Source: Paenibacillus helianthi (GTDB lineage Bacteria; Bacillota; Bacilli; Paenibacillales; Paenibacillaceae). Taken from it: a DNA stretch of 64,000 nt. A program made the position numbers and the translations under genes. Positions within the stretch are counted from its first letter, which is position 1; every line of letters starts with the position of its first letter. Location: assembly GCF_001909055.1 (NCBI RefSeq), contig NZ_LVWI01000114.1, positions 1 through 64,000 of the forward strand. The letters run 5' to 3'. The notes beneath the pieces were generated by a model. That model ran no database searches. It worked only from the letters and a program-made list of their open reading frames with translations, and was not told the DNA's origin. Positions 7,863 through 15,651 of the stretch are shown here, piece by piece.

Positions 7863-9095
7863 TTAGAAATTAACCCCTGATTCCGCCTTCGCCCAGGATT
7901 TTCTCCAGGATCTGGTGACCGCGAAAAAGATAAGGGTGGTAAGGAGCACAATGGAGCCGACTACCAGAAATCCGGTGACCTGTGAGCCTGTGGACTGCTT
8001 CAGCGGGCCCAGGACATACGTCGGCAGCAAATATCCGCCAAGACCTCCGGCAGCACCGACAATTCCGATAATGACTCCGATCTCGCTGGAGAAGCGCTGA
8101 GGGATAATCTGAAAGACCGAGCCGTTCCCCATCCCGAGGCAGGCCATCATTACGCTGGTATAGAGCAGCATCACCAGGAATGAGCCGGGCATGGATGCAA
8201 TGGCAAACGCACATACCGAAATTACACTGTACAAAACAAGAAGCAGGCGCATGCCGCCAATCCGGTCCGCGATCCAGCCGCCTAAAGGCCGGAAGAAGCT
8301 GCCCGCAATAACGGTGATGGTAACCAGGTATCCCACCTGAATTTTGGTCAGGCCCCCGGAGTGTACACCGTCGCCGTACACATCATAGAAGAAAATGCTC
8401 GCATAGTTGGCGAATCCGACAAATCCGCCAAAGGTAATGGCATAGAACATCGAGAACCACCAGGTATCCGCATGTCTGAAGACGCTGAGGTAGTTTTTAA
8501 GCGGCTTGGGTGCAGGGGCATTCGGGGCGTCCTTAGCCAATATGGCAAAGAGAATCATCACGATCGCCAGAGGAATCAGCGCAATCCCAAACACACTGTG
8601 CCAGCCGGAGGCCTGGGCGATCTGCGGCCCGAAAAAGGTAGCCAGCGCGGTTCCGCTGTTCCCTGCGCCGGCAATGCCCATCGCCAGCCCCTGATATTGC
8701 GGGGGGTACCAGCGGCTTGCAAGAGACAGCGATACGGCAAAGCTTGCACCTGCAAAACCGAGCAGGAATCCGATCATATGAATCTGCAGCAGGCTGGTTC
8801 CGCCCAGCCATCCCCACAGAAGAGGGATAACGGTGAGGAACATCCCGAGCAGACCGGCCTTTTTACTGCCGATGCGGTCAGCCAGAATGCCCATTGGAAT
8901 CCGGAATATCGAGCCGCCGAGGATAGGAATGGCGACCATGGCTGCTTTTTGAGTATCCGATAATCCGAAGTCCTTGGTAATGTAGAGCGATAGAGCTCCG
9001 CACAGCACCCAGATCATAAAGCTTACGTCAAAGTACAAAAAAGCTGAGAACAAACTCGGGGCATGACCCGCCTTGCGAAAATTCTTTGCTTCCAT
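7863..9095 (-). CDS. narK: Nitrate/nitrite transporter, NarK-type MFS
   Basis: About 410 residues with 12 predicted membrane segments and MFS signatures: the loop GILADRIGSKKAG and GxxG-rich nitrate-signature segments such as GMGIAGAGNSGTALATF and GAAGGLGGYLLP. NarK/NasA transporters import nitrate for assimilation, consistent with the nitrate reductase immediately downstream. An upstream in-frame ATG at 9104 abuts GGAGG with no spacing; the ATG at 9095 is 9 bases from it and is the better start. The operon begins about 240 bases upstream at a promoter with a GlnR/TnrA box, and its leader contains a terminator. Confidence 0.9.
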   Translation of the reverse strand: MEAKNFRKAGHAPSLFSAFLYFDVSFMIWVLCGALSLYITKDFGLSDTQKAAMVAIPILGGSIFRIPMGILADRIGSKKAGLLGMFLTVIPLLWGWLGGTSLLQIHMIGFLLGFAGASFAVSLSLASRWYPPQYQGLAMGIAGAGNSGTALATFFGPQIAQASGWHSVFGIALIPLAIVMILFAILAKDAPNAPAPKPLKNYLSVFRHADTWWFSMFYAITFGGFVGFANYASIFFYDVYGDGVHSGGLTKIQVGYLVTITVIAGSFFRPLGGWIADRIGGMRLLLVLYSVISVCAFAIASMPGSFLVMLLYTSVMMACLGMGNGSVFQIIPQRFSSEIGVIIGIVGAAGGLGGYLLPTYVLGPLKQSTGSQVTGFLVVGSIVLLTTLIFFAVTRSWRKSWAKAESGVNF

Positions 9096-9139
9096 TGCTG
9101 ACATCCTCCTTTAAATGAACCCCAAGTAAGTGAATCGAC

Positions 9140-9194
9140 AAAAAAGGGCCGACTGACAGAACCCGCAGACTCGCGGATCTTGTTAATCGGCCCC
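9140..9194 (-). terminator. Leader terminator (attenuator) before narK
   Basis: On the minus strand GGGGCCGA (9194-9187) pairs with TCGGCCC (9152-9146). An inner hairpin with CCGC/GCGG arms and a 6-nt loop lies between, and six T follow (9145-9140). It ends only about 30 bases before the narK ribosome site and downstream of the promoter, so transcription must pass it. This points to regulated read-through. Confidence 0.8.
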
Positions 9195-9269
9195 GTTGCC
9201 AATTGCAGCCACGTCATCGTGACTGACTGTATAAGTGATGTAAGAATACCGGTGCAACAAGCTATCCGT

Positions 9270-9324
9270 CCACAACATTGTGGGCAGAAACGGCCTGCGT
9301 CCTTCGTTGACACAATGTTGTGTC
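9270..9324 (-). promoter_or_regulatory. Tandem small hairpins in the narK leader (ANTAR-type candidate)
   Basis: Two short palindromes lie between promoter and attenuator: 9309-9324 (GACAC-AACATT-GTGTC) and 9270-9283 (CCAC-AATGTT-GTGG). Each can fold as a stem with a 6-nt loop. The second loop has A at position 1 and G at position 4, as in targets of ANTAR antiterminators such as NasR; the first has A at position 4 and does not fit fully. Paired hairpins ahead of a terminator are typical of ANTAR leaders. Both also share the core CACAA-NN-TTGTG and could be a DNA operator instead. Confidence 0.5.
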
Positions 9325-9343
9325 GTTGAAATCTTATATTGTC

Positions 9344-9372
9344 AATATAATTAGCTCGATAAGAAATGTCAA
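9344..9372 (-). promoter_or_regulatory. Sigma-A promoter of the nitrate operon
   Basis: On the minus strand TTGACA (9372-9367), 17 bp, TATATT (9349-9344): a near-consensus housekeeping promoter. The transcript would start near 9337, giving a ~240-base leader. The -35 box lies inside a GlnR/TnrA site. Confidence 0.8.
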
Positions 9373-9383
9373 CAACTATAACA
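9367..9383. promoter_or_regulatory. GlnR/TnrA box, proximal
   Basis: TGTCAACAACTATAACA fits TGTNA-N7-TNACA exactly. It overlaps the -35 hexamer of the narK promoter, a position at which a bound MerR-type nitrogen regulator would usually interfere with RNA polymerase. Confidence 0.75.
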
Positions 9384-9439
9384 TAAAAATTTAAAAATAT
9401 TAATTTTTATGCTTATAATAGCCTGATTAATGGATTTTG

Positions 9440-9456
9440 TGTTATATAATCTAACA
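9440..9456. promoter_or_regulatory. GlnR/TnrA box, distal
   Basis: TGTTATATAATCTAACA fits TGTNA-N7-TNACA exactly. Its centre is 73 bp (about seven helical turns) from the proximal box and about 110 bp upstream of the predicted transcription start, a position compatible with activation or looping. Confidence 0.75.
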
Positions 9457-9482
9457 TAAACTATGCAGGTCTTTGCTGCCTC

Positions 9483-10748
9483 TCAAGAGAGCTGCACATA
9501 AAATGAAGTAGACTCCCCGGCCACACTTTTGGCATATATCTTCCCCTTGTGCTGATCCACAATCGACTTGGCGATGGCGAGGCCCAGGCCGTAACCGCCC
9601 TGCTTACGCGCTCGGGAATTATCCGTACGATAGAAGCGGTCGAAGATACGGGTCAAATGCTCCGCAGCAATGCCATCCCCGGTGTTCGAGACGCACAGCA
9701 GCACATCGGTATTCTGTTTTTTTAGCGTGACCGCTACCGAGCCCTTGGGATTGGTGTATTTCACGGCGTTATCCAGAAGAATCATGACCACCTGCATGAG
9801 CTGTTCGCTGTTGCCCTGCACGGTCAGGTCCGGTTCGATATCATATTCGAAAGAAATATGCTTCTCAAAAATGACGGCCTCCATGGTCAAAATGATATTC
9901 TCTACGGCATCGCTCATATTGAACCTGCTGTGGATCATGCTTGTCCGGGTATCGTCCATTTCCGTCAGGTAGAGCAGATCATTGGTCAGCCGGGTCATCC
10001 GCTCCGTCTCCGATTTGATATACTGCAGCCACTTCGCCTGATTGCCGATCGTGTCGTCACTGTTCGACAACAGCACGTCGGCATTGGTATTGATGATCGT
10101 CAGTGGTGTCTTCAGCTCATGGGAGGCATCGGCGATGAACTGCTTCTGCTTGTCAAAGGCTTCCCGGACCGGCGCAATTGAGCGGTTGGCGAAGAAGCGG
10201 CTGGTGAAGTAGAGAATGATCAGCATCAGAATGCCGACAGCAGTGAAGGTATAGATCAGGTTGGTAAGGATTTTCTGCTGGGCAGTGATATCCAGGAAGA
10301 CAATGACTTCCCCGCCGCCAACATGCTTGACCGTGAAGATCCACCGGCTGTCATCCAGGGTGAAGCGTCCGATGTCCTTGCCTATGCTAAGGGCCTCCTT
10401 CAGCGCAGCCGAATAGAATTCCTCGTCCATTGTAAATTTGGATTCCTTATCGATCAGCTTCCCGGTTGAGTCGGTAGTCACCGTGAAGGAAATGGAGCGC
10501 TCTGGCGGCTGATCCCCGCCCTGCATCGGCCCGTTGTCTTTGGGCGGAATTCCGTCAGCGGAGCCTGGATGACCTGCATCGCCCGGGCCCTTCTGCTGGT
10601 AGTCAGCAATCCGGTGCAGATCCATATTAATGTCGTTTTTCACATTCAGGTACATGATCACATAGATCGTGGCGAAGGCAATCAGCATCATTACAGAGAT
10701 GGTGGTCAGATTAAGAATTAAGAACCGGTTTCTGAGCTTTGTGAACAT
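9483..10748 (-). CDS. Membrane sensor histidine kinase (two-component)
   Basis: A 421-residue kinase with a first membrane segment (about 10-33), an extracytoplasmic region of ~130 residues including a Gly/Pro/Asp-rich stretch (about 52-82), and a second membrane segment (about 173-195). These are followed by HisKA with the phospho-acceptor His in SHELKTPL and HATPase_c with N (LLDNAVKYT), G1 (NTGDGIAAEHL) and G2 (GGYGLGLAIAK) boxes. It overlaps the response regulator by one base (TGATG), so the two are translationally coupled. The signal is unknown; the divergent VTC operon with matching promoter repeats is its probable target. Confidence 0.9.
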   Translation of the reverse strand: MFTKLRNRFLILNLTTISVMMLIAFATIYVIMYLNVKNDINMDLHRIADYQQKGPGDAGHPGSADGIPPKDNGPMQGGDQPPERSISFTVTTDSTGKLIDKESKFTMDEEFYSAALKEALSIGKDIGRFTLDDSRWIFTVKHVGGGEVIVFLDITAQQKILTNLIYTFTAVGILMLIILYFTSRFFANRSIAPVREAFDKQKQFIADASHELKTPLTIINTNADVLLSNSDDTIGNQAKWLQYIKSETERMTRLTNDLLYLTEMDDTRTSMIHSRFNMSDAVENIILTMEAVIFEKHISFEYDIEPDLTVQGNSEQLMQVVMILLDNAVKYTNPKGSVAVTLKKQNTDVLLCVSNTGDGIAAEHLTRIFDRFYRTDNSRARKQGGYGLGLAIAKSIVDQHKGKIYAKSVAGESTSFYVQLS

Positions 10749-11425
10749 CAGCAGGTCACCTCTAATACATAGCCGACGTTTCGGATCGTGTTAATGCGTA
10801 CCTCCGAGTTCAGGAAGGTCAGTTTTTTCCGCAAAAAAGAGATGTATACCTCCACGTTATTATGCTCTGCCTCGGAGTCGAAGCCCCACAGCTTCTCAAT
10901 GATCTGCTCCTTCGAGGTTACCGCCTGCTTCCTCAGGATCAGCAGCTCCAGCAGCTCGTTCTCCTTCAGATTCAGCTTGATCTCCTTGCCCTTTACAGAG
11001 AGCCGCAGGTTCGCCGTATTCAGCTCTATATCCCCCAGCTTCAGGGCATCATCCGGGATGACCTCACCTTTGCGCCGCAGCGCCGCACGTATTCTGGCCA
11101 TCAGCTCCTCCGACGAGAAGGGTTTGGCAATATAATCATCGGCTCCATAATCAAGCCCCGTCACCATATCGGTAATCTCACCTTTGGCGGTCAGCATGAT
11201 AACAGGCGTGGATACGCCTTCGCCGCGGAGCTTCTTCAGCACAGTGATTCCATCCATTTCCGGCAACATAATATCCAGCAGCAGCAGGTCATAGATCCCG
11301 CTCTGTGCATAGTCCAGCCCCGTTCTTCCGTCATGGACCGCGTCCACGGAATAGTTCTGTTTCTTCAATATTTGAGTCAAGGCTTCCGCCAGATGCACTT
11401 CGTCTTCCACTATTAATATCCTCAT
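10748..11425 (-). CDS. OmpR/PhoB-family response regulator
   Basis: A receiver domain (phospho-acceptor Asp in LLLLDIMLPEMDG, conserved Lys in YIAKPF) followed by a winged-helix DNA-binding domain (about 130-225) that ends VRINTIRNVGYVLEV, as is usual for OmpR members. The start at MRILIVEDE is chosen because the family begins there; an in-frame ATG 12 bases upstream overlaps the GAGG ribosome site. OmpR proteins bind ~10-bp direct repeats; such repeats lie at its own promoter and at the divergent VTC promoter, which supports autoregulation. Confidence 0.9.
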   Translation of the reverse strand: MRILIVEDEVHLAEALTQILKKQNYSVDAVHDGRTGLDYAQSGIYDLLLLDIMLPEMDGITVLKKLRGEGVSTPVIMLTAKGEITDMVTGLDYGADDYIAKPFSSEELMARIRAALRRKGEVIPDDALKLGDIELNTANLRLSVKGKEIKLNLKENELLELLILRKQAVTSKEQIIEKLWGFDSEAEHNNVEVYISFLRKKLTFLNSEVRINTIRNVGYVLEVTC

Positions 11426-11472
11426 GGGTATGCCCATCCTCTGCCTAGAAAGTTTGCTGATTACTTAAGCCA

Positions 11473-11510
11473 TTATAGCAAGCTTACCTTTAACCAACCT
11501 TAACCGGATT
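11473..11510 (-). promoter_or_regulatory. Promoter of the two-component genes with response-regulator repeats
   Basis: On the minus strand a perfect TATAAT (11478-11473) lies downstream of the repeat TTAAGGTTGG-TTAAAGGTAA, two half-sites 10 bp apart in the -35 region. The repeat closely matches the one at 11601-11620 on the plus strand. Confidence 0.7.
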
Positions 11511-11600
11511 TTCTGTGCAGGTGCGCTATAGATGAAGAATCCTGGGAGCACAGCCCATTTGTTAAGCCAATGTAAAAAGATCAAGGGGGTGTAAACTCAT

Positions 11601-11632
11601 TTAAGATTCATTAAAGGTTCCGGGACTAAGAT
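11601..11632 (+). promoter_or_regulatory. Promoter of the VTC operon with response-regulator repeats
   Basis: TTAAGATTCA-TTAAAGGTTC (11601-11620) is a 10-bp-spaced direct repeat, 6 bp upstream of a -10-like TAAGAT (11627-11632). There is no good -35 hexamer, as expected for an activator-dependent promoter in which an OmpR-type regulator replaces it. Confidence 0.65.
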
Positions 11633-11725
11633 ACATTCATAAGCAAGCGGGACACACATGGAACACACACATACAGCACATAAAAGCACTTATGAGACAC
11701 TCCACTACGAAAGGATCTGAACCCT

Positions 11726-12469
11726 ATGGCGATTGAGGTATTCAACCGATACGAGAACAAATACCTGCTCGATCATGCTGCTTATCTGAAACTCTACTAT
11801 GATCTGCTGGAATATATGGAGCCGGATGCTTACAACAAGCAGCATGAATTCTACCCGATTACGAATCTTTATTATGACACCGCTCATGATTCCCTGATCC
11901 GCAGCAGCCTGGCGAAGCCGAAATACAAGGAAAAGCTCCGCATAAGAGCTTACGGCACTCCGAACCAGGACACCAAGGTGTATCTGGAAATTAAGAAAAA
12001 GGTGTTCGGCCTGGTCAATAAAAGAAGAACCTCGCTTAAGCTGCAGGAGGCTTACGATTTCGTCGCCACAGGCGTGGAGCCGGAATTCAAGGATTATATG
12101 AACAAGCAGGTGATCGGGGAGATCAAGTACATGCTAACCCGGTACGATCTGCAGCCCAAGCTGTATCTGTCCTATGACCGCAAAGCGCTTTTCTGCAAAA
12201 ATAACCGTGATTTGCGGCTCACCTTCGACACAAATATCAGGAGCCGGCGGTACGATGTGAAGCTGGAGCGCGGTGCATATGGCGAACCTCTGCTGGAACC
12301 GGGGCAATGGCTGATGGAAGTGAAGGCCGAGAAGACGATTCCGGTCTGGCTGGCCAAGATGCTCTCGGAGCACCAAATGTACCGCACCAGCTTCTCCAAA
12401 TACGGCAATGAATATAAAAAAATGCTCAAGAACAGCAGAATAGAAACGGAGAGTGCCCTTTATGCTTGA
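11726..12469 (+). CDS. VTC-domain polyphosphate polymerase
   Basis: The 247-residue protein matches the catalytic VTC domain, which makes long-chain polyphosphate from nucleoside triphosphate inside a tunnel of basic residues. Visible features include the N-terminal RYENKYLL, YYDTAHDSLIR, the basic strand KEKLRIRAYG, YLEIKKKV and the C-terminal LMEVKAEKTIPVWLAKML with the metal-binding Glu. It has no membrane segment of its own; the next gene supplies a membrane protein and the two overlap by 8 bases. Activity on polyphosphate is inferred from yeast VTC4 and bacterial homologues. Confidence 0.85.
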   Translation: MAIEVFNRYENKYLLDHAAYLKLYYDLLEYMEPDAYNKQHEFYPITNLYYDTAHDSLIRSSLAKPKYKEKLRIRAYGTPNQDTKVYLEIKKKVFGLVNKRRTSLKLQEAYDFVATGVEPEFKDYMNKQVIGEIKYMLTRYDLQPKLYLSYDRKALFCKNNRDLRLTFDTNIRSRRYDVKLERGAYGEPLLEPGQWLMEVKAEKTIPVWLAKMLSEHQMYRTSFSKYGNEYKKMLKNSRIETESALYA

Positions 12470-13145
12470 CTCTATTTTCTCAGCCGCTACAGCGACAACA
12501 GAATTAACCTTTATCAACGCGATTCTAACCATACTTATAGCGATTGCACTCGGCGGAATAATCAGCTTCACCTATATGAAGACCAATCCGGGGGGATATT
12601 CGCAAAGCTTCACGCTCACGATGGTCCTGCTGCCGGTGATTGTAGCGATCATTATTCTGCTGATTGGCAGCAACGTAGCCCGCGCCTTCAGCCTTGCCGG
12701 TGCCTTCTCGATTATCCGCTTCCGCAGCGCGCCTGGCGATCCGAAGGACATCACATTTGTTCTGTTCACCATGGCTTCGGGCCTGGCTTGCGGGGTGGGT
12801 TCCTTCGGCTACGCGATACTGTTCACCCTCATTCTCTGCGTGCTGATGTTCATCCTGAACCGCACCGGCTTCGGTGTAAGAAAGTCGCAGCAGAAAACGC
12901 TGAAGGTAACCATTCCCGAGGATTTGGGGTATGAAGAGGCATTTGCTGAAGTGTTCGAGAAATTCAATGTCCGCTTTGAGCTGAAAAAGATTAGAACCAC
13001 CGAGCTGGGCAGCTTATACGAGCTGGTCTACGACGTTACGATTGATGAGTACACGAGCCAGAAGGAACTCCTGGATGCGGTCCGCACCCGGAACGGCAAT
13101 CTTGATCTGTCGCTGACCATGAGTCCAACCCCCGCGGAGTACTAA
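12462..13145 (+). CDS. DUF4956 membrane protein, partner of the VTC polymerase
   Basis: About 227 residues. Membrane segments occupy roughly residues 15-140 (ITFTYMK after the first, then VIVAIIILLIGSNVARAF, a short re-entrant SIIRFRSAPGDPKD loop, and YAILFTLILCVLMFIL). A cytosolic ~85-residue alpha/beta tail follows. The family is named DUF4956 and is commonly encoded beside VTC-domain proteins; its role is unknown. The start at 12462 has GGAGAG 8 bases upstream; an in-frame GTG at 12453 lies inside that ribosome site. By analogy with eukaryotic VTC complexes it may form the membrane part through which polyphosphate is handled, but this is inference. Confidence 0.8.
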   Translation: MLDSIFSAATATTELTFINAILTILIAIALGGIISFTYMKTNPGGYSQSFTLTMVLLPVIVAIIILLIGSNVARAFSLAGAFSIIRFRSAPGDPKDITFVLFTMASGLACGVGSFGYAILFTLILCVLMFILNRTGFGVRKSQQKTLKVTIPEDLGYEEAFAEVFEKFNVRFELKKIRTTELGSLYELVYDVTIDEYTSQKELLDAVRTRNGNLDLSLTMSPTPAEY

Positions 13146-13166
13146 AATCGAAGGGAACGATGATAT

Positions 13167-15344
13167 ATGAAGAATTTCATTACAGGAAGCAAGATAGGGA
13201 TGGTGCTGCTGAGCGCGGCACTCATGACGGCGTGCAGCACAACTTCCGGAGCGAATACCAATACCACGAACCGTGCGGCAACAGGTACAGCCGTTACAAC
13301 CCGTGCACAGAGCGGAACCACTGCTGCTGTAGCTCTGGCAAACGTCAAGACGACTGACCTGGTAGCGTATGACGAAGACGATACCACTACAGACTGGACG
13401 GCAGATGCTTCAACCGATATTACCCTCGCAGGGACGACAGCGAAGATCGAAGGTGCTGGTGCTACAGCCAAGGATGGATCGGTAACGATCACCGAAGAGG
13501 GAACCTATATCCTCACCGGGTCACTAAGTGACGGGCAGATTATTGTGGATGAGCAGGCCAAAGGAACCGTTCGGCTGGTGCTGAACGGTGTGAACCTGAA
13601 GGATAGCGACAGTGCTCCTGTCTACATTAAGGAAGCGGGCAAGGTTGTGATTACTCTGCAGGAAGGTACGGAGAACAACGTCTCAGACGGGACAACCTAT
13701 GTGTTCGCCGATAGTACCACGGATGAACCCGGTGCAGCTGTCTTCAGTAAAGCTGATCTGACGATTAACGGAACCGGCAAGCTGACGGTTACCGGAAGTT
13801 ACAAGGACGGTATTTCCAGCAAGGACGACCTGAAAATTGTGGGCGGCACCCTGACTATTACGGCAGCAGATGACGGAATGGTGGGCAAGGATCTGGTAGC
13901 GGTGAAGGACGGAAATATTACCATCAAGGCAGAAGGCGATGGTATCAAGTCCACCAATGACGAGGATACAACCAAAGGCTTCGTGGCGATTGCAGCCGGA
14001 ACATTCGATATTACGGCTGGTAACGACGGCATTCAGTCGGAGACGGCAGAAGTGATTGACGGCGGAACATTTAACATCGTGACGAATGGCGGCTATAAGA
14101 ACGCAGAGGCGAAGACGGGTGAGCAAGATCCGGGCGGTATGGGCATGGGTGGCGGTAAGGGCGGCTTCGGCGATCAGGGTGCAGTAGACGGAACCTCAGC
14201 AGCTACATCCGATGATACTCCGGCGAAAACTACGGCTGCAGCTGCGACGGATACAGCAATGGTGACTACAGCATCAGTGACTACAGCAGTGGCAACCACC
14301 ACAACGGCTGAAACGGAATCTACGAGCGCCAAAGGGCTGAAATCCGGTGGAGATCTTACTGTGAATGGCGGCAGCTTCACACTTAATTCTGCAGATGATG
14401 CGCTGCACAGCAACGGCAATGTCTCCGTTACGGACGGTGAATTCAAGATAACTGCGGGAGATGACGGCATCCATGCAGACAGCCTGACCTCCTTGTCCGG
14501 CGGCACCATCGATATTACCAAGAGTTATGAAGGTATTGAAGGCAGCAATATCACGATTGCCGGCGGACAAATCCACGTAGTCGCTTCCGATGACGGTGTG
14601 AACGTTTCTGGCGGGAATGACGCGAATGTTGCACAGGGAACAGCGCAGCAGGATCAGTTCACCAGCTCCGGCAGCAACATGCTTACGATCAGCGGGGGAA
14701 CGATAACCGTTGATTCCACCGGTGACGGCCTGGATTCCAACGGGTCATTCACTATGACAGGCGGCACCGCCATTGTTAATGGTCCTACCAATGACGGCAA
14801 CGGTCCGCTGGATTATGACGGCACCTTCGATATGACCGGCGGCTTCCTGGTCGCTGCGGGCAGCGCCGGCATGGCCCAGGCACCAAGCGAGGATTCCAGC
14901 CAGTACTCGGTCAGCATGAGCTTCACGGCAGATCAGCAGGCAGGCACTCTGGTTCATCTGGAGGACAGTGACGGCAACACCATCCTGACCGTCGCGCCCT
15001 CCAAGAATTTCCGTTCAGTCGTTGTTAGCTCCCCTGATCTGAAGAAGGGCGGATCCTATACCCTCTCAACAGGCGGCACCTCGACAGGCACCGCAGTGGA
15101 CGGATTGTACACAGACGGCGAGTACAGCGGAGGCACTCAGGTCGTAGCGTTCGAAATCACAAGCAGCGTAACCTGGCTTAATGAATCAGGTGTCACAACG
15201 GCTAACACCGGCCGTGGCCCTGGTGGTGGTGGCTTTGGTGGCGGCGGAGGCACCAGACCGGATCGCGGCGGCGCTGGCGGTACACCACCTCAAGGCGGAA
15301 CAGGCGGCACCCCGCCTGACGCTGCAAGTGAAACTACAAATTAA
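13167..15344 (+). CDS. Beta-helix carbohydrate-binding lipoprotein (Cthe_2159-like)
   Basis: A 725-residue lipoprotein with signal peptide and lipobox LMTAC, lipidated Cys near residue 23. After a Thr/Ala-rich linker come many short repeats of the type 'L-x-I-x-G-G-x-x-x-I-x-A-x-D-D-G-I', building a right-handed parallel beta-helix as in the Cthe_2159 family of polysaccharide-binding, calcium-binding proteins. A ~60-residue low-complexity Thr/Ala insert (about 325-388) interrupts the helix, and the C-terminus is Gly/Pro-rich. The repeated Asp-Asp-Gly motifs could bind metal ions. It is the last gene of the VTC-DUF4956 operon, 21 bp after DUF4956, and a terminator follows. Its ligand is unknown. 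Confidence 0.8.
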   Translation: MKNFITGSKIGMVLLSAALMTACSTTSGANTNTTNRAATGTAVTTRAQSGTTAAVALANVKTTDLVAYDEDDTTTDWTADASTDITLAGTTAKIEGAGATAKDGSVTITEEGTYILTGSLSDGQIIVDEQAKGTVRLVLNGVNLKDSDSAPVYIKEAGKVVITLQEGTENNVSDGTTYVFADSTTDEPGAAVFSKADLTINGTGKLTVTGSYKDGISSKDDLKIVGGTLTITAADDGMVGKDLVAVKDGNITIKAEGDGIKSTNDEDTTKGFVAIAAGTFDITAGNDGIQSETAEVIDGGTFNIVTNGGYKNAEAKTGEQDPGGMGMGGGKGGFGDQGAVDGTSAATSDDTPAKTTAAAATDTAMVTTASVTTAVATTTTAETESTSAKGLKSGGDLTVNGGSFTLNSADDALHSNGNVSVTDGEFKITAGDDGIHADSLTSLSGGTIDITKSYEGIEGSNITIAGGQIHVVASDDGVNVSGGNDANVAQGTAQQDQFTSSGSNMLTISGGTITVDSTGDGLDSNGSFTMTGGTAIVNGPTNDGNGPLDYDGTFDMTGGFLVAAGSAGMAQAPSEDSSQYSVSMSFTADQQAGTLVHLEDSDGNTILTVAPSKNFRSVVVSSPDLKKGGSYTLSTGGTSTGTAVDGLYTDGEYSGGTQVVAFEITSSVTWLNESGVTTANTGRGPGGGGFGGGGGTRPDRGGAGGTPPQGGTGGTPPDAASETTN

Positions 15345-15362
15345 ACAGCAGCTAACACCAAT

Positions 15363-15405
15363 AAGCGGCCCATCTCCAGGTTAAAGGAGGTGAGCCGCTT
15401 TCTTT
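15363..15405 (+). terminator. Terminator of the VTC operon
   Basis: AAGCGGCCCATCTCC pairs with GGAGGTGAGCCGCTT and is followed by TCTTT. The remaining bases to 15651 hold a 14-bp palindrome (CTAACCATAGTTAG, 15475-15488) and AT-rich sequence; no gene is seen. Confidence 0.75.
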
Positions 15406-15651
15406 GCTGCTCAACTGAGCAATGTACAGCTACTGGAAAGCGCGGGGGCTGAGGATATTCCCTTACGTAGTCTGACTAACCATAGTTAGGGCATTGAATA
15501 AATGGAAAATAAATCCGATATATATGATGTATTTATTCATTATCACTTCAGTGGTTTCGTTAACGTAGTAGAAAAGTACATAAAGATTTATCATTTGACT
15601 GCAGGAAACCATATCGTGAGCTTATCGGAGCTGAAAAGTCGGAGGGAATAG

